Made by a program: the position numbers and the translations under genes. This document shows, one piece after another, positions 27,769-38,119 of a DNA stretch of 64,000 nucleotides; position 1 is the first letter of the stretch; the number at the start of each line of letters is the position of its first letter. The DNA lies in contig NZ_BAJT01000007.1 of assembly GCF_000613845.1 (NCBI RefSeq), positions 99,084 to 163,083 of the forward strand, written 5' to 3'. The notes under the pieces are model-generated. The model was not told where the DNA came from and made no database searches. It worked only from the letters and a program-made list of their open reading frames with translations. The stretch comes from Asaia astilbis JCM 15831. GTDB lineage: Bacteria > Pseudomonadota > Alphaproteobacteria > Acetobacterales > Acetobacteraceae.

Positions 27769-29229
27769 ATGTCTGATGAACGCCTCAAACCAGCCACCAA
27801 CGATGCAGGCAATCCCGTTGCCAGCACCGAGTATTCTCTGAGCGTTGGGGCCGATGGCCCGATCCTGCTGCATGATCACTATCTGATCGAGCAGATGGCG
27901 ACGTTCAATCGCGAGATGATCCCCGATCGCCAGCCGCACGCCAAGGGTGGCGGTGCATTCGGGCATTTCGAGGTCACGCACGACGTCAGCCGCTATACCA
28001 AGGCCAAGTTCCTGCAGAAGGGCCAGAAGACCGAGACGGTCATGCGGTTCTCGACGGTTGCTGGTGAGTCGGGCAGCCCGGATACCTGGCGCGACCCCCG
28101 TGGTTTCTCGGTGAAATTCTACACCGAAGAAGGCAATTTCGACATGGTCGGCAATAACACGCCGGTCTTCTTCATGCGTGATCCGATGAAGTTCCAGCAC
28201 TTCATTCACTCGCAGAAGCGCCGTGCCGATAACGGCCTTCGTGACAATGACATGCAGTGGGACTTCTGGACCCTCAGCCCGGAAAGCGCCCATCAGGTAA
28301 CCTGGCTCATGGGTGACCGCGGTATTCCGGCATCATGGCGCCACATGGATGGTTTCTCCAGCCACACCTATATGTGGGTCAACGAGGCTGGTGAGCGGTT
28401 CTGGGTGAAATATCACTTCAAGACCGACCAGGGCATCAAGTGTCTGACACAGGATCAGGCCGATCAGCTCGCAGGAAGCGACGCAGATTACCACCGCCGC
28501 GACCTGTACGAGGCGATCAAGCGTGGAGAGCATCCGAGCTGGACGCTCAAGATGCAGATCATGCCTTATGAGGACGCAAAGACCTATCGGATCAACCCGT
28601 TCGATCTGACCAAGACCTGGTCTCAGAAAGAATATCCGCTGATCGAAGTGGGCAAGCTTGTGCTTGATCGCAATCCGACGGATTTCTTTGCCCAGATCGA
28701 GCAGGTTGCCTTCGAGCCGAATAACTTCGTACCGGGCACGGGTCTGTCGCCTGACAAAATGCTGCTGGCACGCGCCTTCGCCTATGCTGATGCTCACCGC
28801 GCGCGTCTTGGCGTGAACTACAAGCAGATTCCGGTTAATGCACCGAAATGCCCGGTTCATTCCTATTCCAAGGGCGGCACGATGCGGTCGCAGAACGCAT
28901 CCGATCCGGTCTACGCGCCCAATTCGAAGGGTGGCCCGGCGGCCGATGCACAGCGCTTCCCTGAGAATGCGGTTTGGGCTGCGGATGGTGAATTCGTCCG
29001 TGCAGCTTATACGCTGCGCCCCGAAGATGACGATTTCAGCCAGGCAAATGACCTTGTTAATCGCGTAATGGACGATGCGGCGCGTGACCGTCTGGTGCAG
29101 AACGCTTCGGGCCATATTCTGGGTGGTGTTGAAGAGCCAGTCCTGTCACGTGTGTTCGAATACTGGACCAATGTTGATGCCAAGCTCGGTCAACGTATTC
29201 GCGAGGCCGTACTTTCGCAGAAGAAGTAA
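27769..29229 (+). CDS. katA: Catalase (monofunctional, small-subunit type)
   Basis: The heme enzyme splits hydrogen peroxide. In 486 residues it shows the distal His region [28 protein letters not shown], the distal Asn in [32 protein letters not shown], and the proximal heme ligand region [17 protein letters not shown] (R-x-x-x-Y type). There is no signal peptide, so it is cytoplasmic. Length matches small-subunit clade catalases. It is monocistronic: an AT-rich promoter lies upstream and a strong terminator follows. Confidence 0.96.
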   Translation: MSDERLKPATNDAGNPVASTEYSLSVGADGPILLHDHYLIEQMATFNREMIPDRQPHAKGGGAFGHFEVTHDVSRYTKAKFLQKGQKTETVMRFSTVAGESGSPDTWRDPRGFSVKFYTEEGNFDMVGNNTPVFFMRDPMKFQHFIHSQKRRADNGLRDNDMQWDFWTLSPESAHQVTWLMGDRGIPASWRHMDGFSSHTYMWVNEAGERFWVKYHFKTDQGIKCLTQDQADQLAGSDADYHRRDLYEAIKRGEHPSWTLKMQIMPYEDAKTYRINPFDLTKTWSQKEYPLIEVGKLVLDRNPTDFFAQIEQVAFEPNNFVPGTGLSPDKMLLARAFAYADAHRARLGVNYKQIPVNAPKCPVHSYSKGGTMRSQNASDPVYAPNSKGGPAADAQRFPENAVWAADGEFVRAAYTLRPEDDDFSQANDLVNRVMDDAARDRLVQNASGHILGGVEEPVLSRVFEYWTNVDAKLGQRIREAVLSQKK

Positions 29230-29274
29230 GCATGTAAAGACTGTCCGGAGACCAGTCTCCGGAGGTTTTGGAAG

Positions 29275-29305
29275 GGGAGACGTCGTTAAGACGTCTCCCT
29301 TTTTT
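29275..29305 (+). terminator. Intrinsic terminator after katA
   Basis: GGGAGACGTC (29275-29284) pairs perfectly with GACGTCTCCC (29290-29299) over GTTAA, followed by six T. A second hairpin, CCGGAG/CTCCGG, lies at 29245-29262. The T tract abuts the stop codon of the convergent phosphatase gene. Confidence 0.93.
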
Positions 29306-30380
29306 AGTCCAGATAGAGGCTCTGAAGCGTGGCGCGCTGCTGGGGTGTCACGCCAAGTTCCTGCGTCAGATAGGCGTCGATTGAACCGTAATGCTTTTTG
29401 ATCGCGTCGAAGGCAGCTTTGAGATAGGCGGGGTCTGAAGCCAGCATCGAGTGCATGGCAGGCGAAGCTGCCATGGCGCCGCCATTCTGATGATCCGACA
29501 TGGCGGCTTTGAAGCTGGGCGTCAGATGCGCACGAAGCAGATCGCCGCTCATGGCATAATCGGCCAAAATGGTCTGTTCCGGCACACCAAGGGCATAGAG
29601 GACAAGAGCGGACGCAAATCCCGTCCTGTCCTTGCCTGCGGTGCAATGCGTCAGAGTTGGCGTCTGGTGCGCTTCAAGCCGGGCGAAGAGTGCCTTGAGT
29701 TCAGGAGCGTAGTATTCTGGCATACGAGCGTAGAACGCTTCCATGAGTGTCTTCGCATCGGTATCGCTCAGTTTCGCCAGATGCTTACGGTCGGTCATGT
29801 CGCCGGGCAGCGTCGGTTTTTCCGAAGCGAAAAAGGCCGGGGAGACGCCCTGCCAATGGGTCGGCTGCTTTTTCTGTTCGGCCTGGGTGCGGAAATCGGT
29901 CACAGTTTTGATGCCGAGAGTGTCCACGAGCTGATAATCTTCAGCAGTCAGCCCGCTTGGAGCTGCGGAGCGATAGAATTGTCCCCAGCGAACATGATGA
30001 TGATCCGTGGTTTCATAGCCGCCCATATCACGGAAATTGGCGACCCCGTTGAGTGGCAGAACGCGGTTGGAGACCCAAAGGCCGGGTGTGCCGTCGGTCG
30101 GCTTGATGAAAAAATAGACGCGACCTTTGCCCGGAAGAGGCGAGACAACGGTAATGGATGAGGTCGTGACGTGTCGCTTCACCGGAGTCATGGTGCCTTG
30201 ATCCGGCGTTGATGCAGCGTAAAGATCGACGGTTCCGAGTGTCGCTGGCCAGCTCAGGGCGTATTGTGAGGCTACCGTCAGTTCGGCCTTGGCCACTTCA
30301 GGGGTCTGGGGAAAAGCGTGAGCAACTACGGCGAATGCTGCCATTGATGCGAAAACCAACGTCGATTTCTTCAATAACAT
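29304..30380 (-). CDS. Exported tyrosine-protein-phosphatase-like phosphatase (Y_phosphatase3 type)
   Basis: The 358-residue protein starts MLLKKSTLVFASMAAFAVVAHA, a signal peptide, so it acts in the periplasm. The catalytic loop HCTAGKDRTG is the HCX5R signature of cysteine-dependent phosphatases; LNGVANFRDMGGYET and GQFYRSAAPSGLTAEDY are typical of the Y_phosphatase3/triple-specificity lipid phosphatase group. I start at ATG 30380, with GAGGAA upstream; the longer ATG 30422 precedes an unlikely extension. Some relatives dephosphorylate phosphoinositides, which would fit the PI-PLC genes of this window; that is inference. Confidence 0.86.
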   Translation of the reverse strand: MLLKKSTLVFASMAAFAVVAHAFPQTPEVAKAELTVASQYALSWPATLGTVDLYAASTPDQGTMTPVKRHVTTSSITVVSPLPGKGRVYFFIKPTDGTPGLWVSNRVLPLNGVANFRDMGGYETTDHHHVRWGQFYRSAAPSGLTAEDYQLVDTLGIKTVTDFRTQAEQKKQPTHWQGVSPAFFASEKPTLPGDMTDRKHLAKLSDTDAKTLMEAFYARMPEYYAPELKALFARLEAHQTPTLTHCTAGKDRTGFASALVLYALGVPEQTILADYAMSGDLLRAHLTPSFKAAMSDHQNGGAMAASPAMHSMLASDPAYLKAAFDAIKKHYGSIDAYLTQELGVTPQQRATLQSLYLD

Positions 30381-31078
30381 GTTTAATTTTTCCTCAAAGT
30401 GCTTCTGCCAAGTAAAAGGCATAGAGAATGAAGGCTGGTCCCGTAATTCGAATATACCGCATCATGCGCTCCATTTCGAACAGGTCGCCCAGTTGTGATA
30501 CCGGGAATAAGTGAAACTGAATGGGAGTATAAGGGGCTGATTCGTATGAATAAATTTACACAGACATCAGACGGAACTATATATTACTTTTACAAACAAT
30601 GATGAAATTTTTCTTACATTATAGGTATATTTTATCGTTATGCTTCATAATAGAGGCGCTGACGCAATGAGAGCTTTTGCAAGAATGAAGATGATCTTTG
30701 GAGCCAAGGGTGACATCGGCGCCCGTGCGACCTCTGGATAACATCTTTTACCAGAACAATATCCACGGGCGGCGTCACTGTCAGTGCATTGGTGAATTCG
30801 GATATTTTAATATAAATATATAATATTTATTAAATGCGTAGACGAGATTTAGATGTTTATAAACTATATAACTTAAAATAACTGCACCATGTACTATAGT
30901 ATTATCGAGTGGAACTATGATATATATTTCTGACCTTTCGATAAATCAATTATTTCTTATTCGAAACTTAATGGTTACTGTTGGGTTTTAATAAATTACA
31001 CTGTGCAACATAAGTATCTGTTATCTTGTTTTAAAATAAATTTCTAGTTACTTAAGCCCTAAGCATGGAGCGCCATTT
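30381..31078. other. AT-rich intergenic stretch
   Basis: About 700 bases, much richer in A+T than the flanks, carry no supported gene. A 33-residue frame at about 30641-30742 (with MRAFARMKMIFGAKGDIGAR) is open but unlike anything I know. It probably holds the promoter of the Hint-domain gene and marks the left side of a low-GC patch reaching about 33.7 kb. Confidence 0.45.
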
Positions 31079-32077
31079 ATGCCATCCGAGATATTTGCGA
31101 ACGGTTCCTACGTTTTGTCAGGTTCTTATTTCACCGTTACGGATGGAGTGGGTTACATTAAACCAAACGATCCCGAGAAAAATGTTGATGCGACGATTGA
31201 TGGATTTTGGATCACATTCGATAGTGTGAACTCTCCTGGTACGACAGTTCGCTGGGAATATGATTATTCTTGGGGCAATAAGGATATTGGTATCTTGATA
31301 CTTGGGGATACCGCAGGCGCTTATCATGTCATCGTCATGGGGAATACAAATTTTGACTGGTCTTCGTTGAGTATAACCTACACTGGGGAAGGGGAGTCGA
31401 CGGGAGAAAGTAATTTTTTTACCGTCACTTACGAGGGTGTGAGTTATGATTTCACTCAAGATAGTACCGGTACGGCGCCTGTATCCTTCACCCCGTGCTA
31501 CCTTGCTGGATCTCTAGTAAAAACCACAAAAGGTTTCGAAAATATCGAGGATATAAAGCCGGGAGATATGGTTCTTACTTATGAAGGTGATGTTGAACTT
31601 CCTGCTCGTGTTATGTGGGTAGGAGCTTCTTTTGTTAAAGTTCTCGAAGGCCCTCATGATGATATGGCGGGGTATCCGGTAACTGTCTGCAAGGGTGCGC
31701 TTGGCGATAACGTACCTTTCGAGAATTTAAGCGTTACATCTGAGCATTGTATTGTAATCGATGATAAATTTATACCGGTACGTATGCTCGTAAATGGAAA
31801 ATCTATATTTTATGATAAGTCTCAGGTATCTTTCACGGTCTTTCATATCTTGACGGAGCGACATAGAGTCATCAATGTGAACGGGGTACTTAGCGAAACC
31901 TATTTGCTCAACGATAAGAGCTCATGGAAATTTAGTGTGCAGAAAGGCATTTCACTATCCAGTGTCGAAGCCATGTCTTGGCAAGAAGACGCTGCAGTTC
32001 CTCTGTGTTGTGAACGTGGTTTCGTAGAGCCTATCTGGAAAAAGTTGAGTGAAAGAGCGAAAGAAGACTTAAGTTAA
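31079..32077 (+). CDS. Hint-domain protein
   Basis: A 332-residue protein. Residues 1-138 are a beta-rich, acidic, Gly/Ser/Thr-rich region without a standard signal peptide. From Cys140 a Hint (Hedgehog/intein) domain follows: PCYLAGSLVKTTKGFENIEDIKPGDMVLTY, then NLSVTSEHCIVIDDKFIPVRMLVNGK and VFHILTERHRVINVNGVLSETY. Such domains self-cleave at the first Cys. The second conserved His region reads SEHCI. Acetobacteraceae carry many Hint proteins of unclear use, often linked to surface or adhesin functions. Low GC and AT-rich codons suggest transfer. It lacks the C-terminal DDRRLLGV-type module that the neighbouring remnant has. Confidence 0.75.
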   Translation: MPSEIFANGSYVLSGSYFTVTDGVGYIKPNDPEKNVDATIDGFWITFDSVNSPGTTVRWEYDYSWGNKDIGILILGDTAGAYHVIVMGNTNFDWSSLSITYTGEGESTGESNFFTVTYEGVSYDFTQDSTGTAPVSFTPCYLAGSLVKTTKGFENIEDIKPGDMVLTYEGDVELPARVMWVGASFVKVLEGPHDDMAGYPVTVCKGALGDNVPFENLSVTSEHCIVIDDKFIPVRMLVNGKSIFYDKSQVSFTVFHILTERHRVINVNGVLSETYLLNDKSSWKFSVQKGISLSSVEAMSWQEDAAVPLCCERGFVEPIWKKLSERAKEDLS

Positions 32078-32271
32078 CTTTATAAATACCATTCAAATGG
32101 TTCGATCTATTTTTATATTTTGAATTTTAATGGAAAAACGTGTATTTCCCATTAAAATTAGAACTTCGTGTCAGAGAGAGCTATATCTAAGCGGAAATAA
32201 GACACTCTGTAAAAATCTTACTCTACCTAGTTCATAGGTGTGTTTGTCGAAACTCGAGAATTTCGTCAGAT

Positions 32272-33036
32272 TTACCGCTTTAAAATGCTTTTCGGCGTAG
32301 TTTCGCAATGAGAAAAATCAGGGTGATCATTCACTTTATAAGGCCCCGCTGACAAAACATCGATGGACAGAATAGATGTCTGAAAGGTGTATTCGGAAGG
32401 GAGTCTTAAATGACCATTTCCAGAAGTCCAGCGACCGTGGGGGTTTTCGATGTCCATCCATCCATTTAACCGGCTCTCAAGCAGATGATTATTGATTTTT
32501 TGGAAAGAATGGCTCCCAAATATCCAAATGTCACCTATCAGAACGCCCAATAAGCGCCGATCGTCGACGAAGGGACCGACGACATCGCAAGGACGATCTG
32601 CTTTGCTTCTGATCCGAACCTGATACGTGCCAGCAGGTAGCAGAAATACAAAGCTATTTCCTCGTTTCCGCAGTGGTTTCAAGAGTGCTCCGTTCTGCGT
32701 AACGAGATGAAGCTGATGATCCATTGAGGTTTGTACATCGAGATTTTCGCCTTTTTCTCGTGAGAGGTCTGGCGGAGATGCCAGGTGAACAAATTCACGG
32801 TGGATACACAGGGATGTGCCTGCTCTTTTTTCTGAGAGTTGTGACGCGTTACTAAAAGCGTGAGCCGAAGCTTCAAGGCCTCTTTTAGTGTTTGTGGGCG
32901 TATTCATGGCGGTCTTAACTTTGATGGACGCTGAAGCGTCGGGGCAAAACCCGTTATCGTCCGGATTGTTATATAAAGGGCAATCAGAACTAACGGGATG
33001 ACCATTCTCTACAAAATCAACTGAGTATACCGTCAA
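32272..33036 (-). pseudogene. C-terminal remnant of a second Hint-domain protein
   Basis: The 254-residue frame begins (at TTG) with TVYSVDFVENGHPVSS, which lines up with FTVFHILTERHRVINV near the end of the Hint domain in the preceding gene, so the Hint N-terminus with its Cys is absent. The remainder has VGPFVDDRRLLGVLIGDIWIF, LNGWMDIENPHGRWTSGNG and ILSIDVLSAGPY, the module that usually follows Hint domains in acetobacterial proteins. An in-frame stop lies just upstream of the start. It is convergent with the intact Hint gene. I infer a truncated, probably nonfunctional copy. Confidence 0.55.
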
Positions 33037-33712
33037 AGTCCTATGCCCATCCCGCTGTTATAGAAACAAATGGCCACGTCGCCAAAATCTTCCAGATTGA
33101 CGAGGTGGGCTATTTCAAAGGCCGTGATGGAGCGAAATCTGCCTCCCTTTTTGGGTCAAAGGCTTTGATCTAAATCAAACTATCGTTCAATTTAATTAAA
33201 GGTGACTATGTTACATGGACGCCTCGGCTAAAATTCGATTCAAGGTACTGTGGTGGCCTATATTCTGAAATTTCGATACTAAAAGACATTCAGAAATAAT
33301 TTCTATAACAATCCTTGTTACTTAATAGTAAAATATGTCTACAGTTCCAATCGTACGTCGCGCGGGCAAGGTGCTTATAATGAGTTCATTGGAGTAGTCT
33401 CACGAGCGCGTGCTCTGACACTTTTGCTGTGATTAGAATTCAAGCCCGGTAGATACGGGCGATGTCACCGCATCTGTAAGCTAAAAGTAGCTTCGTCCTT
33501 GACGAGATGGCCAGTTGATGGGGCCCTATGTTTGGTGTGTATGAATCTCCGGCTCTAGTCCCGCTTGGAGAGTGGGTATTGCGATGCTCAGCTTAGGGAA
33601 CGTCCTAATCAGATTTTGCCCGGTTTTTGATCTGCTACAGCTGCTTCGGAGTCATCGTTGTGCCACCTGTGCTTAAAAAATGACTGTGTTGACCGGGTGG
33701 AGCAGTTAACGC
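33037..33712. other. Degraded low-GC intergenic stretch
   Basis: No gene is supported in these roughly 680 bases. A frame without a start at about 33054-33171 reads VIETNGHVAKIFQIDEVGYF and ends in a stop; it looks like a coding scrap. The stretch joins the Hint patch to a truncated CMD-type gene, so it is probably the edge of an insertion or deletion. Confidence 0.4.
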
Positions 33713-33880
33713 ATGTCTTATCATGGTAACGAGCTGGCATTTCATCTTCGTAAAGCTCTGGACATGGGCGTGACGCAGGATGAGATCATCACTCATCTGA
33801 CATGTTACTCGGGTTGGCCAACGGCCTCTTCCGCACTCAGTTTTGTCAGAGAGGTTTTTCAACAAGAAGAGGATGTCTAA
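33713..33880 (+). pseudogene. Carboxymuconolactone decarboxylase-family C-terminal remnant
   Basis: The 55-residue frame reads [19 protein letters not shown], then [19 protein letters not shown] and VREVF. This is the C-terminal half of CMD/AhpD-like proteins (pattern H..ALD.GVT.EEI...L...A.Y.GWP.A..A). The N-terminal part is missing and an in-frame stop stands just before the ATG. It ends two bases before the SDR gene start. CMD, cupin, SDR and AKR genes often sit together, so an intact CMD gene was probably once part of this cluster. Confidence 0.6.
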
Positions 33881-33882
33881 GT

Positions 33883-34623
33883 ATGGCCCGAACCATTGAG
33901 GGAAAAGTCGTTGTCATCACCGGCGCGAGCAGTGGCCTAGGTGAGGCTGTCGCGCGCCGTTTGGCGGCTGAAGGTGCCAAAATTGTCATGGGCGCCCGCC
34001 GCTTGGAGCGGCTCGAGGCCCTTGCCGACACGCTTGGCTTCGATCGGAAGGCTGTGGTCAGAACCGATGTGAGCGATGCGGCACAGGTTCAGGCGCTTGT
34101 CGATCAGGCGATCAGTCTTCACGGCAGGATTGATGTGCTCATCAATAATGCAGGTCTTATGCCGTCCTCGCCTCTCGAGAAACGGGACATCGCCGCCTGG
34201 GATCGCATGATTGACGTCAATCTCAAGGGGACGCTTTACGGCATTGCCGCGGTTCTGCCGCAGATGCAGCGCCAGAAGAGTGGGCATATCATCAACGTTG
34301 CTTCTGTTGCAGGCCACAAGGTTCGAGCTGGCGGCGCGGTCTATGCTGCGACCAAAACGGCTGTGCGGATTTTGTCGGAGGGGCTGCGTCAGGAGGTCAA
34401 GGCTTACAATATCCGCACCACCATCATCTCACCCGGCGCCGTCGATACCGAGCTAACCGAGAGTGTGACCGATCCGGAAACCGCGCAGCGCATGTCCACT
34501 TTTTATGCTCAGGTGGCGATACCGGCAGAATCGTTTGCCGATACCGTGTTGTTTGCCATGAGCCAGCCCGAGAGCGTCGATATCAACGAGATCCTGTATC
34601 GTCCGACTGCTCAGGAGTTTTGA
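33883..34623 (+). CDS. SDR family NAD(P)-dependent oxidoreductase
   Basis: A 246-residue classical SDR: cofactor motif [26 protein letters not shown], catalytic region NVASVAG...[12 protein letters not shown] (Tyr-x-x-x-Lys), and [13 protein letters not shown] near the end. GARRLERL after beta-2 suggests NADP preference (Arg). I start at ATG 33883, since a longer frame from 33802 runs through the CMD remnant. It belongs to the YdfG/clavulanate-dehydrogenase-like subgroup; the substrate is unknown. The divergent LysR gene, cupin and AKR downstream form its neighbourhood. Confidence 0.86.
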   Translation: MARTIEGKVVVITGASSGLGEAVARRLAAEGAKIVMGARRLERLEALADTLGFDRKAVVRTDVSDAAQVQALVDQAISLHGRIDVLINNAGLMPSSPLEKRDIAAWDRMIDVNLKGTLYGIAAVLPQMQRQKSGHIINVASVAGHKVRAGGAVYAATKTAVRILSEGLRQEVKAYNIRTTIISPGAVDTELTESVTDPETAQRMSTFYAQVAIPAESFADTVLFAMSQPESVDINEILYRPTAQEF

Positions 34624-34629
34624 GACGGG

Positions 34630-35535
34630 TCAGGTTTCCCGGTCAGTCCGATAGCGCAACGTCTCGACAACAAGTCTGAAGGCAGCCGAGGCGTTGCGAC
34701 GGCTGGGATAATAGAGATGGTAACCGGGGAAGGGAGGACACCAGTCTTCCAGAACCCGGATTAGCCTTCCTGCATTCACATGCTCTTGAATCTGATCTTC
34801 CATAACGCAGGCCAGACCGAAGCCGTCCAGAGCAGCCTGACGAACCATGGGCGCATTATTGAAGGTCAATTGCCCTTCGACGCGAATGCGCAGGGCGCGT
34901 CTCCCTTTCTCCAGCTCCCATGCGTACACGCCTCCAGAGCTACGCATGCGCAAATTGATGCATCGATGCTGCGACAGGTCCTGCGGACGGATCGGTCGAG
35001 GATGTTTCGCAAAATAGGAGGGCGCTCCCACCACCGCCATGCGCAAGGGCGGTCCAATGGGCACCGCAATCATGTCACGCGCAATTGTCTCTTCGAGCCT
35101 CACACCCGCATCGAACCGGTCGGCGACGATATCGGTCAGGCCTGAATCAAGTGAGAGTTCGACATGCAGGTCAGGGTATTCGGGCAAAATCTGTCGCAAT
35201 CTGGGCCAGAGCAGGCTGATTGCCGCATGCTCCGAGGTTGTGATCCTGACCGTTCCGGAAGGTTTGAGTGAAAGCTCGCTGAGTGAGGCAATCTCGTCGG
35301 CAATACTGCTCAGAGCCGGGGTGAGGGTCTGAAGAAGACGCTCACCCGCCTCGGTGACAGAGACGCGCCGGGTGGTTCGGGTCAGCAGACGCACGCCGAG
35401 ACGCGTCTCCAGGCGCCTGACCGTGTGGCTCAGGGCAGATTGGGACGTGCCGAGCCTGGCGGCGGCACGAGTGAAGCTTTGCTCTTCTGCGACCGTCATG
35501 AAGGCATTGAGATCGACCAGTTCATCGCGTTGCAT
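34630..35535 (-). CDS. LysR-type transcriptional regulator
   Basis: A 301-residue LysR regulator. The N-terminal HTH reads LNAFMTVAEEQSFTRAAARLGTSQSALSHTVRRLETRLG (about residues 8-46), followed by RTTRRVSVTEAGERLL and a substrate-binding domain. It is the AaeR/YafC-like type (QRDELVDLNAF). It is convergent with the SDR gene and divergent from the cupin/AKR genes (126 bases between starts), so it likely controls the cupin-AKR operon. Confidence 0.88.
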   Translation of the reverse strand: MQRDELVDLNAFMTVAEEQSFTRAAARLGTSQSALSHTVRRLETRLGVRLLTRTTRRVSVTEAGERLLQTLTPALSSIADEIASLSELSLKPSGTVRITTSEHAAISLLWPRLRQILPEYPDLHVELSLDSGLTDIVADRFDAGVRLEETIARDMIAVPIGPPLRMAVVGAPSYFAKHPRPIRPQDLSQHRCINLRMRSSGGVYAWELEKGRRALRIRVEGQLTFNNAPMVRQAALDGFGLACVMEDQIQEHVNAGRLIRVLEDWCPPFPGYHLYYPSRRNASAAFRLVVETLRYRTDRET

Positions 35536-35661
35536 TCATGAAGCTCCGGCATAGATGCGTGCGTATTATATTATCTAATCGCTTAGTCCGGCTTGTGGTC
35601 CTTTGTCTCGGGTCGATCGACATGGGTGCTCATGTCGTTTCTCCGGAAAGGAAGCCTTTTC

Positions 35662-37075
<1,414 letters not shown>

Positions 37076-37300
37076 CGCGGAGCCTTATAGAGCGCTCACG
37101 ACGGCCGCAGAACGGTTTGCACGCCCTCGCGGCCTGAGCTCGGCGCTTTGTCGGGCTGTATCGGTCTTGGCATGGATGACGGGATCGGACTTACCGGTTT
37201 CGTCATCACGGTTGCTTTCGGGAGGGTGGGGGCGGTTTTCAAAAGGCGTCCGAGCGGTTATGGCTCGGATCGGCCCTGCGAATGATGATGGAGTAAAGAC

Positions 37301-37930
37301 ATGACGACCGTAGCAAGACGTGGCGTTTGTCTCGTAATTTCTGCCCCGTCGGGCGCAGGAAAATCCACCATCGCCAATGCTCTGCGCGCCAGCGATTCCA
37401 GTCTTGCGCATTCTGTCTCAGTCACGACGCGTGAGCCGCGTCCGGGCGAGAAAGAAGGTGTTCATTATCATTTTCGGGCCATGGAGCAGTTTCGCGAGAT
37501 GGCCGCGAAAGGTGAGCTCCTGGAATGGGCCGAGGTCTTCGGTCGTGGCTACGGAACGCCTCGTGCCCCCGTCGAAGCGGCGCTCGCCAGTGGGCGCGAT
37601 ATGGTGTTCGATATCGATTGGCAGGGACATCGCCTGTTGCGTGCTGCCCTGCCTGACGACGTGGTGAGTCTTTTCGTGCTGCCGCCATCGATGAAAGAAC
37701 TTGATCGGCGACTGCGATCGAGAGCGTCGGATGCGGAAGCCGAGATCGACAAGCGTATGGGCGCTGCGCTCGCTGAAATCTCGCATTGGAGCGAGTTCGA
37801 CCACGTGATTATCAACGAGGAACTCGACAGAGCTGTCCGTGAAGCGAAATCCATTCTTGTTGCGGCACGTCTCAAAACAACGCGGCAGCATGGTCTCGCC
37901 AGCCTGATGGCTGAATATGAGGCCCACTGA
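37301..37930 (+). CDS. gmk: Guanylate kinase
   Basis: It phosphorylates GMP to GDP. The 209-residue protein has P-loop SAPSGAGKST, the GMP-binding SVSVTTREPRPGEKEGVHYHF, the EWAEVFGRGYGTPRAPV segment, DIDWQGHRLL, and the lid region RLRSRASDAEAEIDKRM. An essential, cytosolic enzyme of normal length. GGAG precedes the start. Nothing is recognisable in the 225 bases upstream. Confidence 0.96.
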   Translation: MTTVARRGVCLVISAPSGAGKSTIANALRASDSSLAHSVSVTTREPRPGEKEGVHYHFRAMEQFREMAAKGELLEWAEVFGRGYGTPRAPVEAALASGRDMVFDIDWQGHRLLRAALPDDVVSLFVLPPSMKELDRRLRSRASDAEAEIDKRMGAALAEISHWSEFDHVIINEELDRAVREAKSILVAARLKTTRQHGLASLMAEYEAH

Positions 37931-38041
37931 GCCTGACAATCGGGTCCTGTCCTGAAACGGGCTTCCCTCATATCCGGGCAGGAACAGGTCGTTACCCGGA
38001 ACACAATCCGATAACAGAAAACAGAGTGCACCTTACCCACG

Positions 38042-38089
38042 GGCGCACCGGCGCTTTCCCCCTTTTTAAGGGAAAGGAACGGTGGCGCC
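38042..38089 (+). terminator. Long two-block stem-loop between gmk and the MHS transporter
   Basis: GGCGC and ACCG at 38042-38050 pair with CGGT and GCGCC near 38080-38089. The inner block CTTTCCC (38054-38060) pairs with GGGAAAG (38069-38076). The sequence TGAAGTTTTT follows. It could end the gmk transcript or be a 5' leader structure, as it is only 30 bases from the transporter start. Confidence 0.5.
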
Positions 38090-38119
38090 TGAAGTTTTTG
38101 CACGGAGCACGAGACCGAG

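Noticed and set aside
33054..33171. Coding-like scrap (VIETNGHVAKIFQIDEV)
   Set aside because: No start codon and no family recognised; mentioned only under the intergenic stretch.
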